From positions 930,001-994,000 of the forward strand of contig NZ_FOBX01000001.1 of NCBI RefSeq assembly GCF_900109945.1: a DNA stretch of 64,000 nt, read 5' to 3'. The stretch comes from Bradyrhizobium sp. OK095 (GTDB lineage Bacteria; Pseudomonadota; Alphaproteobacteria; Rhizobiales; Xanthobacteraceae). Positions 45,733 through 55,420 of the stretch are shown one piece after another. Position 1 is the stretch's first letter. Each line of letters starts with the position of its first letter. Under the pieces are notes generated by a model. The model ran no database searches, was not told where the DNA came from, and was given only the letters and a program-made list of their open reading frames with translations. The translations under genes were made by a program, and so were the position numbers.

Positions 45733-46662
45733 ATGCTGAAACAGCTTTTTGCACCGCAACTGATCATTCTCTACGTGCTTGTTGCTTCGACGATTTACGT
45801 TCACTTCCGCGGCAAGCAGCGGCTGCGCTTCGCGCGCCAGCTCGGCGATCACTCGACTTATCTCGCGCCCTACAATGTTCTGATGTACGCCGGCTCGGCC
45901 GTGCCGAACAAGCCGGTGATCTCGGTCGAGCAGTTTCCAGAGCTGAAGCCCCTCAGCGAGAACTGGGAGACCATTCGCGACGAGGCGGTGCGCCTGTTCG
46001 ACGAAGGTTTCATTCGCGCGGCCGCGAAGAACAATGACTGGGGCTTCTACTCGTTCTTCAAGAGCGGCTGGAAGCGCTTTTACCTGAAATGGTACGACGA
46101 TTTCCTGCCGTCGGCGCGCACGCTGTGCCCGAAGACGGTGGAGCTGCTCAACGCGATCCCGAGCGTGCATGGCGCGATGTTTGCGATGCTGCCGCCGGGT
46201 GGCAAGCTCGGCGCGCACCGTGATCCCTTCGCGGGCTCGCTGCGCTATCACCTCGGCCTCGTCACGCCGAACTCGAACAAGTGCCGCATCCTCGTCGACG
46301 GTGTCGAATGCGTCTGGCGCGACGGCGAAGCCTTCATGTTCGACGAGACTTTTATTCACAGCGCGGAGAATGCGACCGAAATCAACCGCATCATCCTGTT
46401 CTGCGACGTCGAACGGCCGATGAAGTACGGCTTCATGACCGCGATCAACCGCTGGGTCAGCCATCACATCGTCAAGGCGTCAGCGACCCAGAACGTCGAC
46501 GGTGAAAGCGTCGGCGTGCTCAACAAGGTGTTCGGCAAGCTCTACGAGATCCATCTCGGCAGCCGTAAGGTCAAGGAGTGGAACCGCAACGTCTACTACA
46601 CGCTGAAGTACTCGCTGACGGCGCTGATCCTCGGCCTCATCGTGTTTTCAGCGTTGCGATGA
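45733..46662 (+). CDS. Aspartyl/asparaginyl beta-hydroxylase family, LpxO-like lipid A hydroxylase
   Basis: 309 residues. One membrane anchor lies at each end (LIILYVLVASTIYVHF; YSLTALILGLIVFSAL) around a cytoplasmic Fe(II)/2-oxoglutarate dioxygenase domain. Iron ligands are His162 and Asp164 in GAHRDPFAGSLRYHLGL and His209 in ETFIHSAEN. Length and anchors match LpxO, which 2-hydroxylates a fatty acid of lipid A. Related family members act on other lipids, so the name is probable, not certain. A strong bidirectional terminator follows. Confidence 0.85.
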   Translation: MLKQLFAPQLIILYVLVASTIYVHFRGKQRLRFARQLGDHSTYLAPYNVLMYAGSAVPNKPVISVEQFPELKPLSENWETIRDEAVRLFDEGFIRAAAKNNDWGFYSFFKSGWKRFYLKWYDDFLPSARTLCPKTVELLNAIPSVHGAMFAMLPPGGKLGAHRDPFAGSLRYHLGLVTPNSNKCRILVDGVECVWRDGEAFMFDETFIHSAENATEINRIILFCDVERPMKYGFMTAINRWVSHHIVKASATQNVDGESVGVLNKVFGKLYEIHLGSRKVKEWNRNVYYTLKYSLTALILGLIVFSALR

Positions 46663-46691
46663 TCGGCGCACATCGCGTTGCCTGAAACAAA

Positions 46692-46717
46692 AAAACCCGG
46701 AGCATGCTCCGGGTTTT
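46692..46717. terminator. Bidirectional terminator between lpxO-like gene and mosA
   Basis: A perfect 26-bp palindrome with arm AAAACCCGGAGCA: a G+C stem flanked by A-run and T-run, 29 bp after the hydroxylase stop and 25 bp after the convergent mosA stop. It works on both strands. Confidence 0.9.
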
Positions 46718-46742
46718 GTTTTTTATGGACGTTGCCGCATCG

Positions 46743-47570
46743 TCACGCAGGCTTGGCGCCGGTGTTGATGATCGACCCCACATGCTGCCCGCGCAGCGCC
46801 GCCGTGATGCGGCCGGGAACGAGGCCGTTGACGATCTGCACGCGTGCGATGTTCCGGGCGTTGGCCATGACCTCGAGCAGCGCCGGATCGAATGGCAGCG
46901 TGCCTTTGAGCTTCGCGAGTTCGGCGAAGCTGGTCTCTTTCAGCAACTCCGCCTTCTTGCCATCGGAGCCATTGGGATCGGTGGTGTAGACGCCGTCGAC
47001 GTCCTCCACGATCGTAAGGCTTGCGGCGCCGAGCGCATCGGCGATCAGGAAGGCTCCAGTGTCGGCCCGATGCATCGGAATGCGCGAGGTCGGAAACTCA
47101 TGATGGTGGTAGGGCGGGAAGGCGCTACCGACAACCGCGCGCGCGGCGCTGAGGTGGATGGCGAGCTGGCTCGCGATGGTGGGATGCTCGACATAGGAGA
47201 CGCCCTCCGGCGCGAGCAGGCTTGCAAGGATGTGGCCATTCTGGCCGGCTTCGCTGGCGGCGAGCGGCGCGAGCGAGCCGACCGGCAATCCGAGGTCGAG
47301 GCCGACGCTGTAGAGGTGGCGCGCACGGATGCCGGCGCCGGTTAGGATGAGCAGCCGATGCTCCGGCAGCAGCGCGCGCAGCTCGTCGACGAGCGGCAGG
47401 ATCGCTTCGTGACCGCGATCCATGATGCGGCCGCCGATCTTGATGACCTGCAGCCAGGGCAGCAGCTTGATCGGGCGATTGCCGGCAACGGGGCGGGTGA
47501 GGTCGCTGTCCAGAAGGGTCTGGCGCGCGAGCGGCGAGGCGACGTGCTTGATCTGGTTGGTGTCAGCCAT
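46743..47570 (-). CDS. mosA: Molybdenum storage protein subunit alpha
   Basis: 275 residues, matching the roughly 276-residue MosA of Azotobacter. It has the amino-acid-kinase (UMP-kinase-like) fold with [12 protein letters not shown] and [11 protein letters not shown], the His-rich cluster [26 protein letters not shown], and the end [23 protein letters not shown]. MosA and MosB form a cage that packs molybdate or tungstate as polyoxometalate clusters using ATP. ATG 47570 follows AAGGGAG. It is transcribed 13 bp after mosB. The YHHHEF segment belongs to the cluster-binding region in the known protein. Confidence 0.9.
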   Translation of the reverse strand: MADTNQIKHVASPLARQTLLDSDLTRPVAGNRPIKLLPWLQVIKIGGRIMDRGHEAILPLVDELRALLPEHRLLILTGAGIRARHLYSVGLDLGLPVGSLAPLAASEAGQNGHILASLLAPEGVSYVEHPTIASQLAIHLSAARAVVGSAFPPYHHHEFPTSRIPMHRADTGAFLIADALGAASLTIVEDVDGVYTTDPNGSDGKKAELLKETSFAELAKLKGTLPFDPALLEVMANARNIARVQIVNGLVPGRITAALRGQHVGSIINTGAKPA

Positions 47571-47583
47571 GACGGTGCTCCCT

Positions 47584-48393
47584 TCAGCTCGCGGTGATGA
47601 TGGTGCCGACATGCTCGCCCGCGAGCGCGCGGGTGAGATTGCCGGGGACGAGGCCGTTGATGATCTGCACTTCGCGGACATGGCGCGAGGCGTTGAGCAG
47701 ATCGAGCACCGGGAATTCCAGGATGGAGTCCTGGAGGCCCTTGGCCTTCATCTCCGCCACGGAGATTTTCGGGATGAAGGTCGCGTTTTTCGACGTCTTC
47801 GGGTTCGCGGTGTAGAGGCCGTTCTCGTCCTTCACATAAATCATCGCCTTGCAGCCGAACTGCTCGGCGACCAGGAAGCATCCGGCGTCGGTGCGGTAGG
47901 GCGGGATCACGCCTTCGGCCGCGGGCCGCATCCACAGGCTATAGGGCGGCATGCCACTGAAGATCACCGCGTTCACCTCGGCGAGGAACAGCGGCACGGA
48001 CGAGAGTCCGGCGCTGGAGACGGCGGAGATGCCGTGCTTGGCAAGCAGTTGCCCGAGCATCGCGGCATTCTGATCGGCCACGGAGGCGCCGAGCTGCGAC
48101 AGCACGCCGGCCGGAAGGCGCAGCCCGGCTGCGATCGAATACAGATGCCGCGCGCGGGTGCCGGCACCGGTGCCGATCAGGAGCTTGTGGGCCTTGCGGG
48201 CAGCGACGATCTCCTCGACGATGGGATAGACCGCGGCACGGCCGCGATCGATCATGCTCTGTCCGCCGATCTTGATGACCGTGGCGTCAGGCAGGATGCG
48301 GAAGTCCGCCGCCTTCTCCGCTGCGGCGACCAGCTGTGGGTCGGTGAGCGAGCGCTGCATCAGCAGCCCTTCCAGCTCCGTGGTGGTCGACAT
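47584..48393 (-). CDS. mosB: Molybdenum storage protein subunit beta
   Basis: 269 residues, the expected MosB length. It opens [40 protein letters not shown]. It also contains [39 protein letters not shown] and the end [23 protein letters not shown]. It pairs with MosA in a 3+3 hexamer. I use ATG 48393, nine bases after GAGAGG; ATG 48402 is the alternative. It is the first gene of the mosBA operon and diverges from the NTF2-like gene. A storage protein suggests high or fluctuating molybdenum demand, as for nitrogenase or nitrate reductase, neither of which is in the window. Confidence 0.9.
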   Translation of the reverse strand: MSTTTELEGLLMQRSLTDPQLVAAAEKAADFRILPDATVIKIGGQSMIDRGRAAVYPIVEEIVAARKAHKLLIGTGAGTRARHLYSIAAGLRLPAGVLSQLGASVADQNAAMLGQLLAKHGISAVSSAGLSSVPLFLAEVNAVIFSGMPPYSLWMRPAAEGVIPPYRTDAGCFLVAEQFGCKAMIYVKDENGLYTANPKTSKNATFIPKISVAEMKAKGLQDSILEFPVLDLLNASRHVREVQIINGLVPGNLTRALAGEHVGTIITAS

Positions 48394-48529
48394 CCGAGAC
48401 ATCCTCTCGTTTTCTAAAACAGTCCTGACGATGGACCCATCGGTCCTGATCCTGGCGCGAGTCTTGCTGCATACTTCACCGCATGGCAACAAGATTGCCG
48501 CGATTTAGCGACCAAACATGGAGCAGGCA

Positions 48530-48988
48530 ATGGCCCCGTTGCCACTTGCGAACACCGAGACCGTTCAATTTTTTCGCCGATGGCTGGATACCTTCTCAGG
48601 CTATGTTCGCGAGGTCGACTATGCCTCGGCGCGGCCGCTCTTTCACCCCGAGGTGCTTGCCTTCGGCACTCACAACGATGTCATCCCGGGCCTCGATCAA
48701 TGGGTCACCTCGCAATGGAATAATGTCTGGCCGAAGACGACCGACTTCCGGTTTGTGCTCGAGCAGATCTCGATCGTGGCGTCTGCCGATGGCACGATGG
48801 CCACGGTAATCGCACCGTGGACAAGCACCGGCTATCATCCCGATGGCAGCACATTTCCGCGGCCGGGCCGGGCGACTATGGTGTTTTCCCGGAATGCCGA
48901 CAGCTGGCTATGCGTTCACTCCCACATGTCGCTCAATCGCGGTGTCCCCCAGACGTCTCACGCCAACCGGCCCGTGAAGGCCTGGTAG
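48530..48988 (+). CDS. SnoaL/NTF2-like protein
   Basis: About 152 residues with the alpha+beta cone pattern: FFRRWLDTFSGYVREVDYASARPLFHPEVLAFGTHND and a C-terminal sheet GRATMVFSRNADSWLCVHSHMSLN. Polyketide-cyclase-like and steroid-isomerase-like proteins share this fold. ATG 48530 has GGAG at 6-base spacing; ATG 48518 lacks a site. Divergent from mosB. Reaction unknown. Confidence 0.8.
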   Translation: MAPLPLANTETVQFFRRWLDTFSGYVREVDYASARPLFHPEVLAFGTHNDVIPGLDQWVTSQWNNVWPKTTDFRFVLEQISIVASADGTMATVIAPWTSTGYHPDGSTFPRPGRATMVFSRNADSWLCVHSHMSLNRGVPQTSHANRPVKAW

Positions 48989-49003
48989 ATGCGATCCGAA
49001 TAG

Positions 49004-49033
49004 AAAAGGCCCCGGACGCGTCCGGGGCCTTTT
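49004..49033. terminator. Bidirectional terminator
   Basis: A perfect 30-bp palindrome (arm AAAAGGCCCCGGACG) lies between the convergent SnoaL-like gene and the FAH-family gene, with A-run and T-run flanks. Confidence 0.9.
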
Positions 49034-49054
49034 GATTTCGAGATGTACCGCAGC

Positions 49055-49756
49055 CTATTCCGGCTGGCCGATGCTCACTTCCAGCGTGCCGACGCCGTCG
49101 ACGCCGCATGCGAGCTTGTCGCCGGGCTGGAGCTGCGACACGCCGGCCGGCGTGCCCGTCATGATGATGTCGCCGGCGGCGAGCTTCACCTGCTGCGAGA
49201 GCTGCCAGATCGTCTCCGGCACGTTCCAGATCATCTGCTCGAGGTCACCCGTCTGGGCTTCCTTGCCGTTGACGGTGAGCCAGATCTTGCCCTTGGAGGG
49301 ATGGCCGATCTTCGAGGCCGGCTGTATCGCAGAGGCCGGCGCGGAGCCGTCGAACGACTTGCCGATCTCCCAGGGACGCTCCTTCTTGCGCGAGGCGATC
49401 TGGAGGTCGCGGCGGGTGAGGTCTATGCCGACGGCGTAGCCGTAGACATGGTCGAGCGCCTTGTCGGCGGGAATGTTGAGGCCGCCGCTCTTGAGCGCGA
49501 CGATCAGCTCGACCTCGTGATGCAGATCCTTGGTCAGCGGCGGATAGGGAATGGTGGCGCCGTTCGGCACCAGCATGTCGGCGTGCTTGGCGAAGAAGAA
49601 CGGCGGCGCGCGCTCGTCATTGCCCATCTCGCGGATGTGCTCGAGATAGTTGCGGCCGACGCACCAGATGCGGCGGACCGGAAACAGACCGCTTTCCCCG
49701 ACGACGGGAAGCGAGGCCTGGTGCGGAAGCGGGATGACGTAGGAGGCGGCGTTCAT
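49055..49756 (-). CDS. Fumarylacetoacetate hydrolase (FAH) family protein
   Basis: 233 residues. It contains VRRIWCVGRNYLEHIREMGN, LHHEVELIVAL (metal ligands Glu), GYAVGIDLTRRDLQ (Asp), KSFDGSAPAS and IIMTGTPAGVSQLQPGDKL. Length and motifs fit fumarylpyruvate/acylpyruvate hydrolases, which split C-C bonds in aromatic (gentisate) breakdown. It lies on the same strand as the exporter gene upstream, with a 35-bp gap. The exact substrate is uncertain. Confidence 0.9.
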   Translation of the reverse strand: MNAASYVIPLPHQASLPVVGESGLFPVRRIWCVGRNYLEHIREMGNDERAPPFFFAKHADMLVPNGATIPYPPLTKDLHHEVELIVALKSGGLNIPADKALDHVYGYAVGIDLTRRDLQIASRKKERPWEIGKSFDGSAPASAIQPASKIGHPSKGKIWLTVNGKEAQTGDLEQMIWNVPETIWQLSQQVKLAAGDIIMTGTPAGVSQLQPGDKLACGVDGVGTLEVSIGQPE

Positions 49757-49791
49757 GAAGCGGTCTCGCTGCTCTTGAGGTGGAACGAACT

Positions 49792-51594
49792 CTATGCGGT
49801 TGCGCTGATCGGCGCCAGAGCGCCGGCGTCGTGATGTTGCAGGCGGAAGAACGAGGCGTAGCGACCCGAGCGGCGCAGCAGCTCGTCGTGCCGGCCCTGC
49901 TCGACGATCTCGCCGCCCTCGACCACCAGTATCGCGTCGGCGTGCATGATGGTGTGCAGGCGGTGCGCGATCACGATGGTGGTGCGGTTCTGGCAGAGAT
50001 GCTCGATCGCCTCTTGCACCTGGCGCTCGGACTCGGAATCGAGCGCGGCGGTGGCTTCGTCCAAGAGGATGAGCGGCGCGTTCTTGATCAGCGCGCGCGC
50101 CACCGCGATACGCTGGCGCTGGCCGCCGGAGAGTTGCGTGCCATGCTCGCCGACCGGCGTGTTATAGCCGAGCGGGAAGCCCATGATGAAGTCGTGCGCG
50201 CAGGCCGCTTTCGCGGCGTCGATGATCTCGTTCTCGGTCGCGCCCGGTTTGCCGAAGGCGATGTTGTTGCGGATGGTGTCGCGGAACAGATAGACGTCCT
50301 GGCCGACATAGGCGGTCTGTGCCCGCAGCGACTTTCGCGAGACCGCGCCGATCGACTGGCCGTCGATCACGATGTCGCCTTTCGTCACTTCGTAGAAGCG
50401 CAGCAGCAGCCCCAGCACCGTCGACTTGCCGCCGCCGGACGGGCCGACCAGCGCGGTCACCTTGCCGGGCTCGGCCACAAAATTCATGCGATTGAGCACG
50501 GTCTCATTGGCGCGATAGGAGAAGCTGACGTCGCGCAGCTCGATCCGCGCGTCGGACAGTTTCAGCGCCGGCTTGTCGTCGTCCGAATGCTCGCTTGCCG
50601 GGCTGTCGACGACTTCGAGCAGCATGCGCGCGCCGACGAGCTGGCTGTTGAGGTCGATGTTGAGTCGCGCCAGCCGCTTGGCCGGTTCGGTCGCCATCAG
50701 GAAGGCGGTCATGAAGGAGAAGAAGGCGCCGGGCGTGGCGTTGAGCGCGACCACGCTGTAGCCGCCATAGAGCAGGCAGCCGGCGACGGCGAAGCCGCCG
50801 AGCATCTCCATCAGCGGGTTGGAACGGTTGGCGACGCGGGCCATCTTGTTGGCGTTGCGCTCGACGATCGCGATGTTCTCGTCGATGCGGTTCTGCATCG
50901 TCTCTTCAAGCGTGAACGCCTTCACCGTGCGGATGCCCTGCAGCGATTCCTGCATCGTCTCCATGATGTCGGCGGTGCCGGTGAACTGGTTGTAGGCGAG
51001 GCCCTTGATGCGTTTGACCAGCTTGCGCAGCACCAGCATCGCCGGCGGTACCGCGACGAGGCCGATCAGCGACATCAGCGGATCCTGCCACACCATCACG
51101 CCGATCATGGCGAGCAGCATCATGAGGTCGCGGCCGACGGCGTTGACCAGCATGTTGAGGACGTCGGTGATCGATTTGGCGCCGGCCGTGAGCCGCGCCA
51201 GAAACTCGGACGAATGCCGCTCCGAGAAGAAGCCGACGCTCTCGCGCATCAGCTTTGCGAACAGCTGACGCTGGTTGGTGGCGAGGATGGCGTTACTGAT
51301 CTTGGTCAGGATCACCATGTGGCCGTAGGTGGCCACGCCCTTGATGAAGAGCAGGATCACCGTAAGCCCTGAGAACATCGCGATGCCCGGGATGTTCTTG
51401 TCGACATAGGCCTGGTTGATGACCTGGCCGAGCACATAGGTCGCGCCCGCGGTCGATCCGGCGGCAAGCGCCATCAGCGCGAAGGCGACGAGGTAGCGCC
51501 GCCAGTAGACGACGCCTTGTTCCGTGACCAGGCGGCGAACGAGAACCGCTGCCGCATAGGGATCGTCGGTGATTTTCTTTGGAAACTGAGCCAT
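49792..51594 (-). CDS. ABC exporter, MsbA-like fused permease-ATPase
   Basis: 600 residues. Six membrane helices occupy residues 35-320. The ATPase has Walker A GPSGGGKST, Q-loop YVGQDVYLF, signature QLSGGQRQRIAVARAL, Walker B LILLDEATAALDSE and switch IAHRL. The half-transporter dimerises. The MsbA subfamily flips lipid A-core across the inner membrane. Neighbouring galE and glycosyltransferase genes support a lipid or LPS cargo, but drug export is also possible for this fold. Confidence 0.9.
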   Translation of the reverse strand: MAQFPKKITDDPYAAAVLVRRLVTEQGVVYWRRYLVAFALMALAAGSTAGATYVLGQVINQAYVDKNIPGIAMFSGLTVILLFIKGVATYGHMVILTKISNAILATNQRQLFAKLMRESVGFFSERHSSEFLARLTAGAKSITDVLNMLVNAVGRDLMMLLAMIGVMVWQDPLMSLIGLVAVPPAMLVLRKLVKRIKGLAYNQFTGTADIMETMQESLQGIRTVKAFTLEETMQNRIDENIAIVERNANKMARVANRSNPLMEMLGGFAVAGCLLYGGYSVVALNATPGAFFSFMTAFLMATEPAKRLARLNIDLNSQLVGARMLLEVVDSPASEHSDDDKPALKLSDARIELRDVSFSYRANETVLNRMNFVAEPGKVTALVGPSGGGKSTVLGLLLRFYEVTKGDIVIDGQSIGAVSRKSLRAQTAYVGQDVYLFRDTIRNNIAFGKPGATENEIIDAAKAACAHDFIMGFPLGYNTPVGEHGTQLSGGQRQRIAVARALIKNAPLILLDEATAALDSESERQVQEAIEHLCQNRTTIVIAHRLHTIMHADAILVVEGGEIVEQGRHDELLRRSGRYASFFRLQHHDAGALAPISATA

Positions 51595-51712
51595 CCGGTG
51601 TCCATTGACGGCGCAGGGAAAGGCCTGCGCGCGCGTCAGGGATCGAATGGCCTCTGTGCCCGCTCAAGCGGGGTTTTTCAAGCCCAATTAAGGGCTTGCG
51701 TTGGGAGGGAAT

Positions 51713-52726
51713 CTAGGCCGAGGCGGCGTGGCGGAGTTCGCCATGGCGCTCGCGGAACAGCTTCTCCTCCCAGGCCAGCGCGTGGGCCGCGATGGTCTCG
51801 AGGTCCTCGTATTGCGGCTTCCAGTCGAGCAGGCCGCGGATGCGGCTGGTGTCGGCGACCATGGTCATGATGTCGCCGGGCCGGCGCGGGGCGTATTGCA
51901 CGGCGAAGCTGCGGCCGGACACCCGGCGCACGGCGTCGATGGTCTCCAGCACCGAATAGCCGCGGCCATAGCCGCAATTCAGCGTCGTCGAGGCGCCGCC
52001 ATTGCGCAGATAAGCCAGCGCCGAGCGATGGGCCTGCGACAGGTCCGTGACGTGGATGAAGTCGCGGATGCAGCTGCCGTCCTGGGTCGGATAGTCGGTG
52101 CCGAAGACGTCGATCTTGGCGCGCTGGCCGGTCGCGGCTTCCACCGCGATCTTGAGCAGATGCGTGGCACCGGCGGTGGCGAGACCAATGCGCGCCTGCG
52201 GATCGGCGCCGGCGACGTTGAAATAGCGCAAGGTCACATATTGCATGCCGTAGGCAGCGGCGACGTCGTGCAGCATGATCTCAGTCATCAGCTTCGACGA
52301 GCCGTAGGGCGACAGCGGCCGCGTCGGCGCGTGCTCGGGCACCGGCACCTGGTCCGGATTGCCGTAGACGGCCGCGGTCGAGGAGAAGATGAAGCGGTTG
52401 ATGCCGCGCTTCACCGCGACGTTGAGCAGATTGCGCGCGGTGGTGAAATTGTTGCGGTAATAGCCGAGCGGATCGCGCATCGAATCCGGCACGACCACGG
52501 AGCCTGCGAAATGGATGATGCTCTCGATGTTGTGCTGGGCGATCACGCCTTCGAGCAAATTCTCGTCGCCGGCATCACCAATGAACAGCGGCACGCCTTC
52601 CGGCAGGTACGCGGAGAAACCGGTGGAGAGATCGTCGATCACGACGACGTCCTCGCCGGCTTCCGCCAGCGCCAGGACCGTGTGACTTCCGATATAGCCG
52701 GCGCCGCCGGTGACTAGCACAGTCAT
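51713..52726 (-). CDS. galE: UDP-glucose 4-epimerase
   Basis: 337 residues. The NAD motif is VTGGAGYIGSH and the catalytic Tyr-Lys lie in SPYGSSKLMTEIML. YFNVAGADPQARIG and DYPTQDGSCIRDFIHVTDL are diagnostic of GalE. It supplies UDP-galactose for surface polysaccharides. It is transcribed towards the MsbA-like gene (118-bp gap) and diverges from the glycosyltransferase at 52853. Confidence 0.95.
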   Translation of the reverse strand: MTVLVTGGAGYIGSHTVLALAEAGEDVVVIDDLSTGFSAYLPEGVPLFIGDAGDENLLEGVIAQHNIESIIHFAGSVVVPDSMRDPLGYYRNNFTTARNLLNVAVKRGINRFIFSSTAAVYGNPDQVPVPEHAPTRPLSPYGSSKLMTEIMLHDVAAAYGMQYVTLRYFNVAGADPQARIGLATAGATHLLKIAVEAATGQRAKIDVFGTDYPTQDGSCIRDFIHVTDLSQAHRSALAYLRNGGASTTLNCGYGRGYSVLETIDAVRRVSGRSFAVQYAPRRPGDIMTMVADTSRIRGLLDWKPQYEDLETIAAHALAWEEKLFRERHGELRHAASA

Positions 52727-52852
52727 GGTCTCACCCGTCTTCGATCAACGCGCCACGTTAACGTTTGCGCGGTGAAGAGGGGGTTTCGGTGCGGGTGAAC
52801 TGGTCACTATGCTTAATGTTGCGTATAGGGGGCTTCTGAGACGGAGCATGAC

Positions 52853-53890
52853 GTGGCGAATTCCCCCGGCGATCTCGAAGTGATCGTGCCAAATCTGCAC
52901 AGGCGCTATTCCGGGGTCACCGCGACCAACCGGATGGTGGCGCCACGGCTGGCAAAGCTGGTTCGCGCGGCGTGGTTCGGCTCGGACGCGCCGGAGGGGA
53001 TCGCGCGGCTGAGCATGACCGATCTCCTGACATTGTGGCGTCGCAAGACGCCGCTGATCTGGCATGCGCGCCGTAACAACGAGATGATCGCAGGCGTTGT
53101 CCTGCGTGCGCTCGGCTGGCCGCTCAAACTGGTCTTCACGTCGGCAGCGCAGCGGCATCACAGCTGGATCACGCGCTGGCTGATCCGGCGCATGGACGCG
53201 ATCATCGCGACGTCGGACATCTCGGCCTCGTTCCTGAAAGTGCAGGCGACCGTGATCCCGCATGGCGTCGACACTGAAATCTATGCCCCGCCGACAGATC
53301 GCGCCGCGGCGTTCGCGGAAGCCGCGCTGCCGGGCCGTTACGCCATCGGCTGCTTCGGTCGCGTGCGCGCGCAGAAGGGCACGGATGTGTTCGTCGATGC
53401 GATGTGCCGCCTGTTGCCGCGTTATCCGGATTTCACCGCGGTCATCGTCGGTCAGGTCACGCCTGAGCAGACTCCCTTTGCGAATGACCTGAAGAAGCGG
53501 ATCGAGGCCGCCGGCCTGCAATCGCGGATCGTCATCACTGGCGAGTTGCCGATCGAGCAAGTGCAGCGCTGGTATCAGCGGCTGACGATCTATGCCTTCA
53601 CGTCGCGCAACGAGGGCTTTGGCCTGACGCTGATCGAGGCGATGGCGGCGGGGAGTGCGCTCGTCGCCGCGCGGGCAGGAGCGGCGACGCTTGTGGTCGA
53701 GGATGGCGTGAACGGCGTGCTGGTCCCGACGGGGGATGCCGATGCGCTCGCTGCGGCGCTGGAGCCGCTGATGCGTGATGTGGCCGCGGCAACGGCGATG
53801 GGTGCGCGCGGGCGGGCACGGGTGCTTGCGCAGTTCAGCCTCGATGCGGAGGCGGCGCGGATCGGCGAGGTCTATCGGCCGTTGCTCTGA
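52853..53890 (+). CDS. Glycosyltransferase family 4 (LpcC/core mannosyltransferase-like)
   Basis: 345 residues. The C-terminal GT-B domain has IGCFGRVRAQKGTDVFVDAM and the nucleotide-sugar motif SRNEGFGLTLIEAMAAG (EX7E). The N-terminal half includes PLIWHARRNNEMIAGVVLR. The pattern matches rhizobial LpcC, which adds mannose to the LPS inner core. It starts with GTG 52853, 7 bases after GGAG. Next to galE and an MsbA-like gene, it completes a small LPS group. Confidence 0.88.
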   Translation: MANSPGDLEVIVPNLHRRYSGVTATNRMVAPRLAKLVRAAWFGSDAPEGIARLSMTDLLTLWRRKTPLIWHARRNNEMIAGVVLRALGWPLKLVFTSAAQRHHSWITRWLIRRMDAIIATSDISASFLKVQATVIPHGVDTEIYAPPTDRAAAFAEAALPGRYAIGCFGRVRAQKGTDVFVDAMCRLLPRYPDFTAVIVGQVTPEQTPFANDLKKRIEAAGLQSRIVITGELPIEQVQRWYQRLTIYAFTSRNEGFGLTLIEAMAAGSALVAARAGAATLVVEDGVNGVLVPTGDADALAAALEPLMRDVAAATAMGARGRARVLAQFSLDAEAARIGEVYRPLL

Positions 53891-54082
53891 GCAGCGCTTT
53901 CAGGCGCCGAAAACAAAACTTCGAAACAACCCCATGCACAGTAGCCCGTCCCAGCGGAATCAACGGCTTGCGGGTCGGATGCGAAATTTTTCTGATTATG
54001 CGAAAATCGATTGACCCGTCGGGCAAAACAGCTGTAAGCTTTCATCATCGCAAAACCCCTCAGCCGGGCGAACAAAGTTGTC

Positions 54083-54571
54083 TCACCGGCCGAACTCGGC
54101 CACGATGAGGGCGACGAGGACGATCATCGTGAGCGGCTGGCGAAGCCTGCGGTACCACGGCGGGACCAAACCTTGACGCGTGGACCGGATATCCAGCAGC
54201 AGGTTCGCGGCGAAGCCGACTGCCAATAGGGCCAGGCCATATCTTGCATCGATCAGCAGCGCCGCCCAGCCGACGAGTGAGGGAACGACACTGATGCCAA
54301 GCCGGCCGGCATCGATACCGAGATCCGTCTGCGAGATCGACCGGGTCATCGCGGCGCCCCAATGGACGCCTCCGAGGAACGACAGGATCACGGCGCCGTA
54401 GGCCAGCAGTCCGTGCAGCGCGGCCGTCTTCAAGTCGCCCTCGATGGCCTTGGAGGCGATCGAGAGCCCGACGAACGGCACCAGGCCCAATCCGCCGAGC
54501 CATGCTGCAGCGGCTGGAACCATGGCGCGCCGCGGCCCGCCATCATGATCGTCAGTCAGAGATGTCGACAT
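54083..54571 (-). CDS. DUF3429 membrane protein
   Basis: 162 residues with five hydrophobic helices, including AAAWLGGLGLVPFVGLSIASKA and ILSFLGGVHWGAAM (the conserved FLGGxxWG core of DUF3429). A basic loop and final helix (PLTMIVLVALIVAEF) close the chain. Inner membrane, function unknown. Same strand as the next membrane gene, transcribed after it. Confidence 0.85.
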   Translation of the reverse strand: MSTSLTDDHDGGPRRAMVPAAAAWLGGLGLVPFVGLSIASKAIEGDLKTAALHGLLAYGAVILSFLGGVHWGAAMTRSISQTDLGIDAGRLGISVVPSLVGWAALLIDARYGLALLAVGFAANLLLDIRSTRQGLVPPWYRRLRQPLTMIVLVALIVAEFGR

Positions 54572-54606
54572 GCTGCCTCGCGCCGGGGATCCCGTTTGTC
54601 ACGATC

Positions 54607-55158
54607 TCACACCTCTCGCGCCGCCAGCAGCGTCGAGCAGAGCAGGCCGATCAGCGCGATCAAGGCCGCCACGCTCATGCCGTTCAAGGCGACGAGCCTC
54701 GCGTAGTCCGACGTCATCATCACGGGCTGGCCGAGATGGGCGTCGACGAAGAGATAAGCGATGAAGGGAAGCGCGGCGACGATCGCGGCTTTTGGGCGCT
54801 CGTCCGGCCGAAACAAAATCGTGCCCAGCAGCGCACAGGGGAAGAGGAACAGCTCGACGCCCGACGAGGCGCCAAACAGCTTGACGCAGAAGACGGTGTT
54901 GCCCACGCCGGCCAATGGAAGCAGCGCGCGACCGGCGAACGAATGCCTTTTCGCCAGGGCCGGGACGGCGAGGAAGAACGGCGTCGACAGCAAGCTCAAC
55001 CAGGCCGGCCAGGCGGCCGTCCCCACGATCCAATAGAGATAGAGCGGATAGAACGGCTGGTTGGATGCCACCACGAGCGCGATCTTTCCGGCGAGCGCCG
55101 AACGAGGTTCCGGGTGATCCGCATAACTGCCGATCCAAGCTGCAATGGTCTTGATCAT
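54607..55158 (-). CDS. Unknown polytopic membrane protein (183 aa)
   Basis: Five or six hydrophobic segments are visible (for example YWIVGTAAWPAWLSLLSTPFF, ELFLFPCALLGTILF, MSVAALIALIGLLCSTLLA). A short amphipathic start, MIKTIAAWIGSYADHPEPRS, precedes them. No family recognised. It is followed 35 bp later by the DUF3429 gene and may form a small operon with it. Confidence 0.65.
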   Translation of the reverse strand: MIKTIAAWIGSYADHPEPRSALAGKIALVVASNQPFYPLYLYWIVGTAAWPAWLSLLSTPFFLAVPALAKRHSFAGRALLPLAGVGNTVFCVKLFGASSGVELFLFPCALLGTILFRPDERPKAAIVAALPFIAYLFVDAHLGQPVMMTSDYARLVALNGMSVAALIALIGLLCSTLLAAREV

Positions 55159-55420
55159 CTGCCTTGGACCATCTGCCTTGGATCATTTGCCTTGGGCGCG
55201 CCGGTTGATCTGATCGTCCCGCACGATAGGGTCGCCACGAGGAGGAAACGATCACAAACCGGCTTCGGATCACAAGCGCGTGGCGAAGCGCCTGGCGTCA
55301 TGATCCAAAAACCGAGCAGAGTCGTTTCGGGGGAAGAAGTCTCGATCTGTGCGGGCAACACGCCGGTGCTCGCACCAGCTGCGCCGGCGGGCCTCTATCT
55401 CCTCTCCGGGAAAGCCTCCC

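Noticed and set aside
49780..51372. 530-codon open frame on the plus strand
   Set aside because: Antisense shadow of the MsbA-like gene, no start signals or domain.
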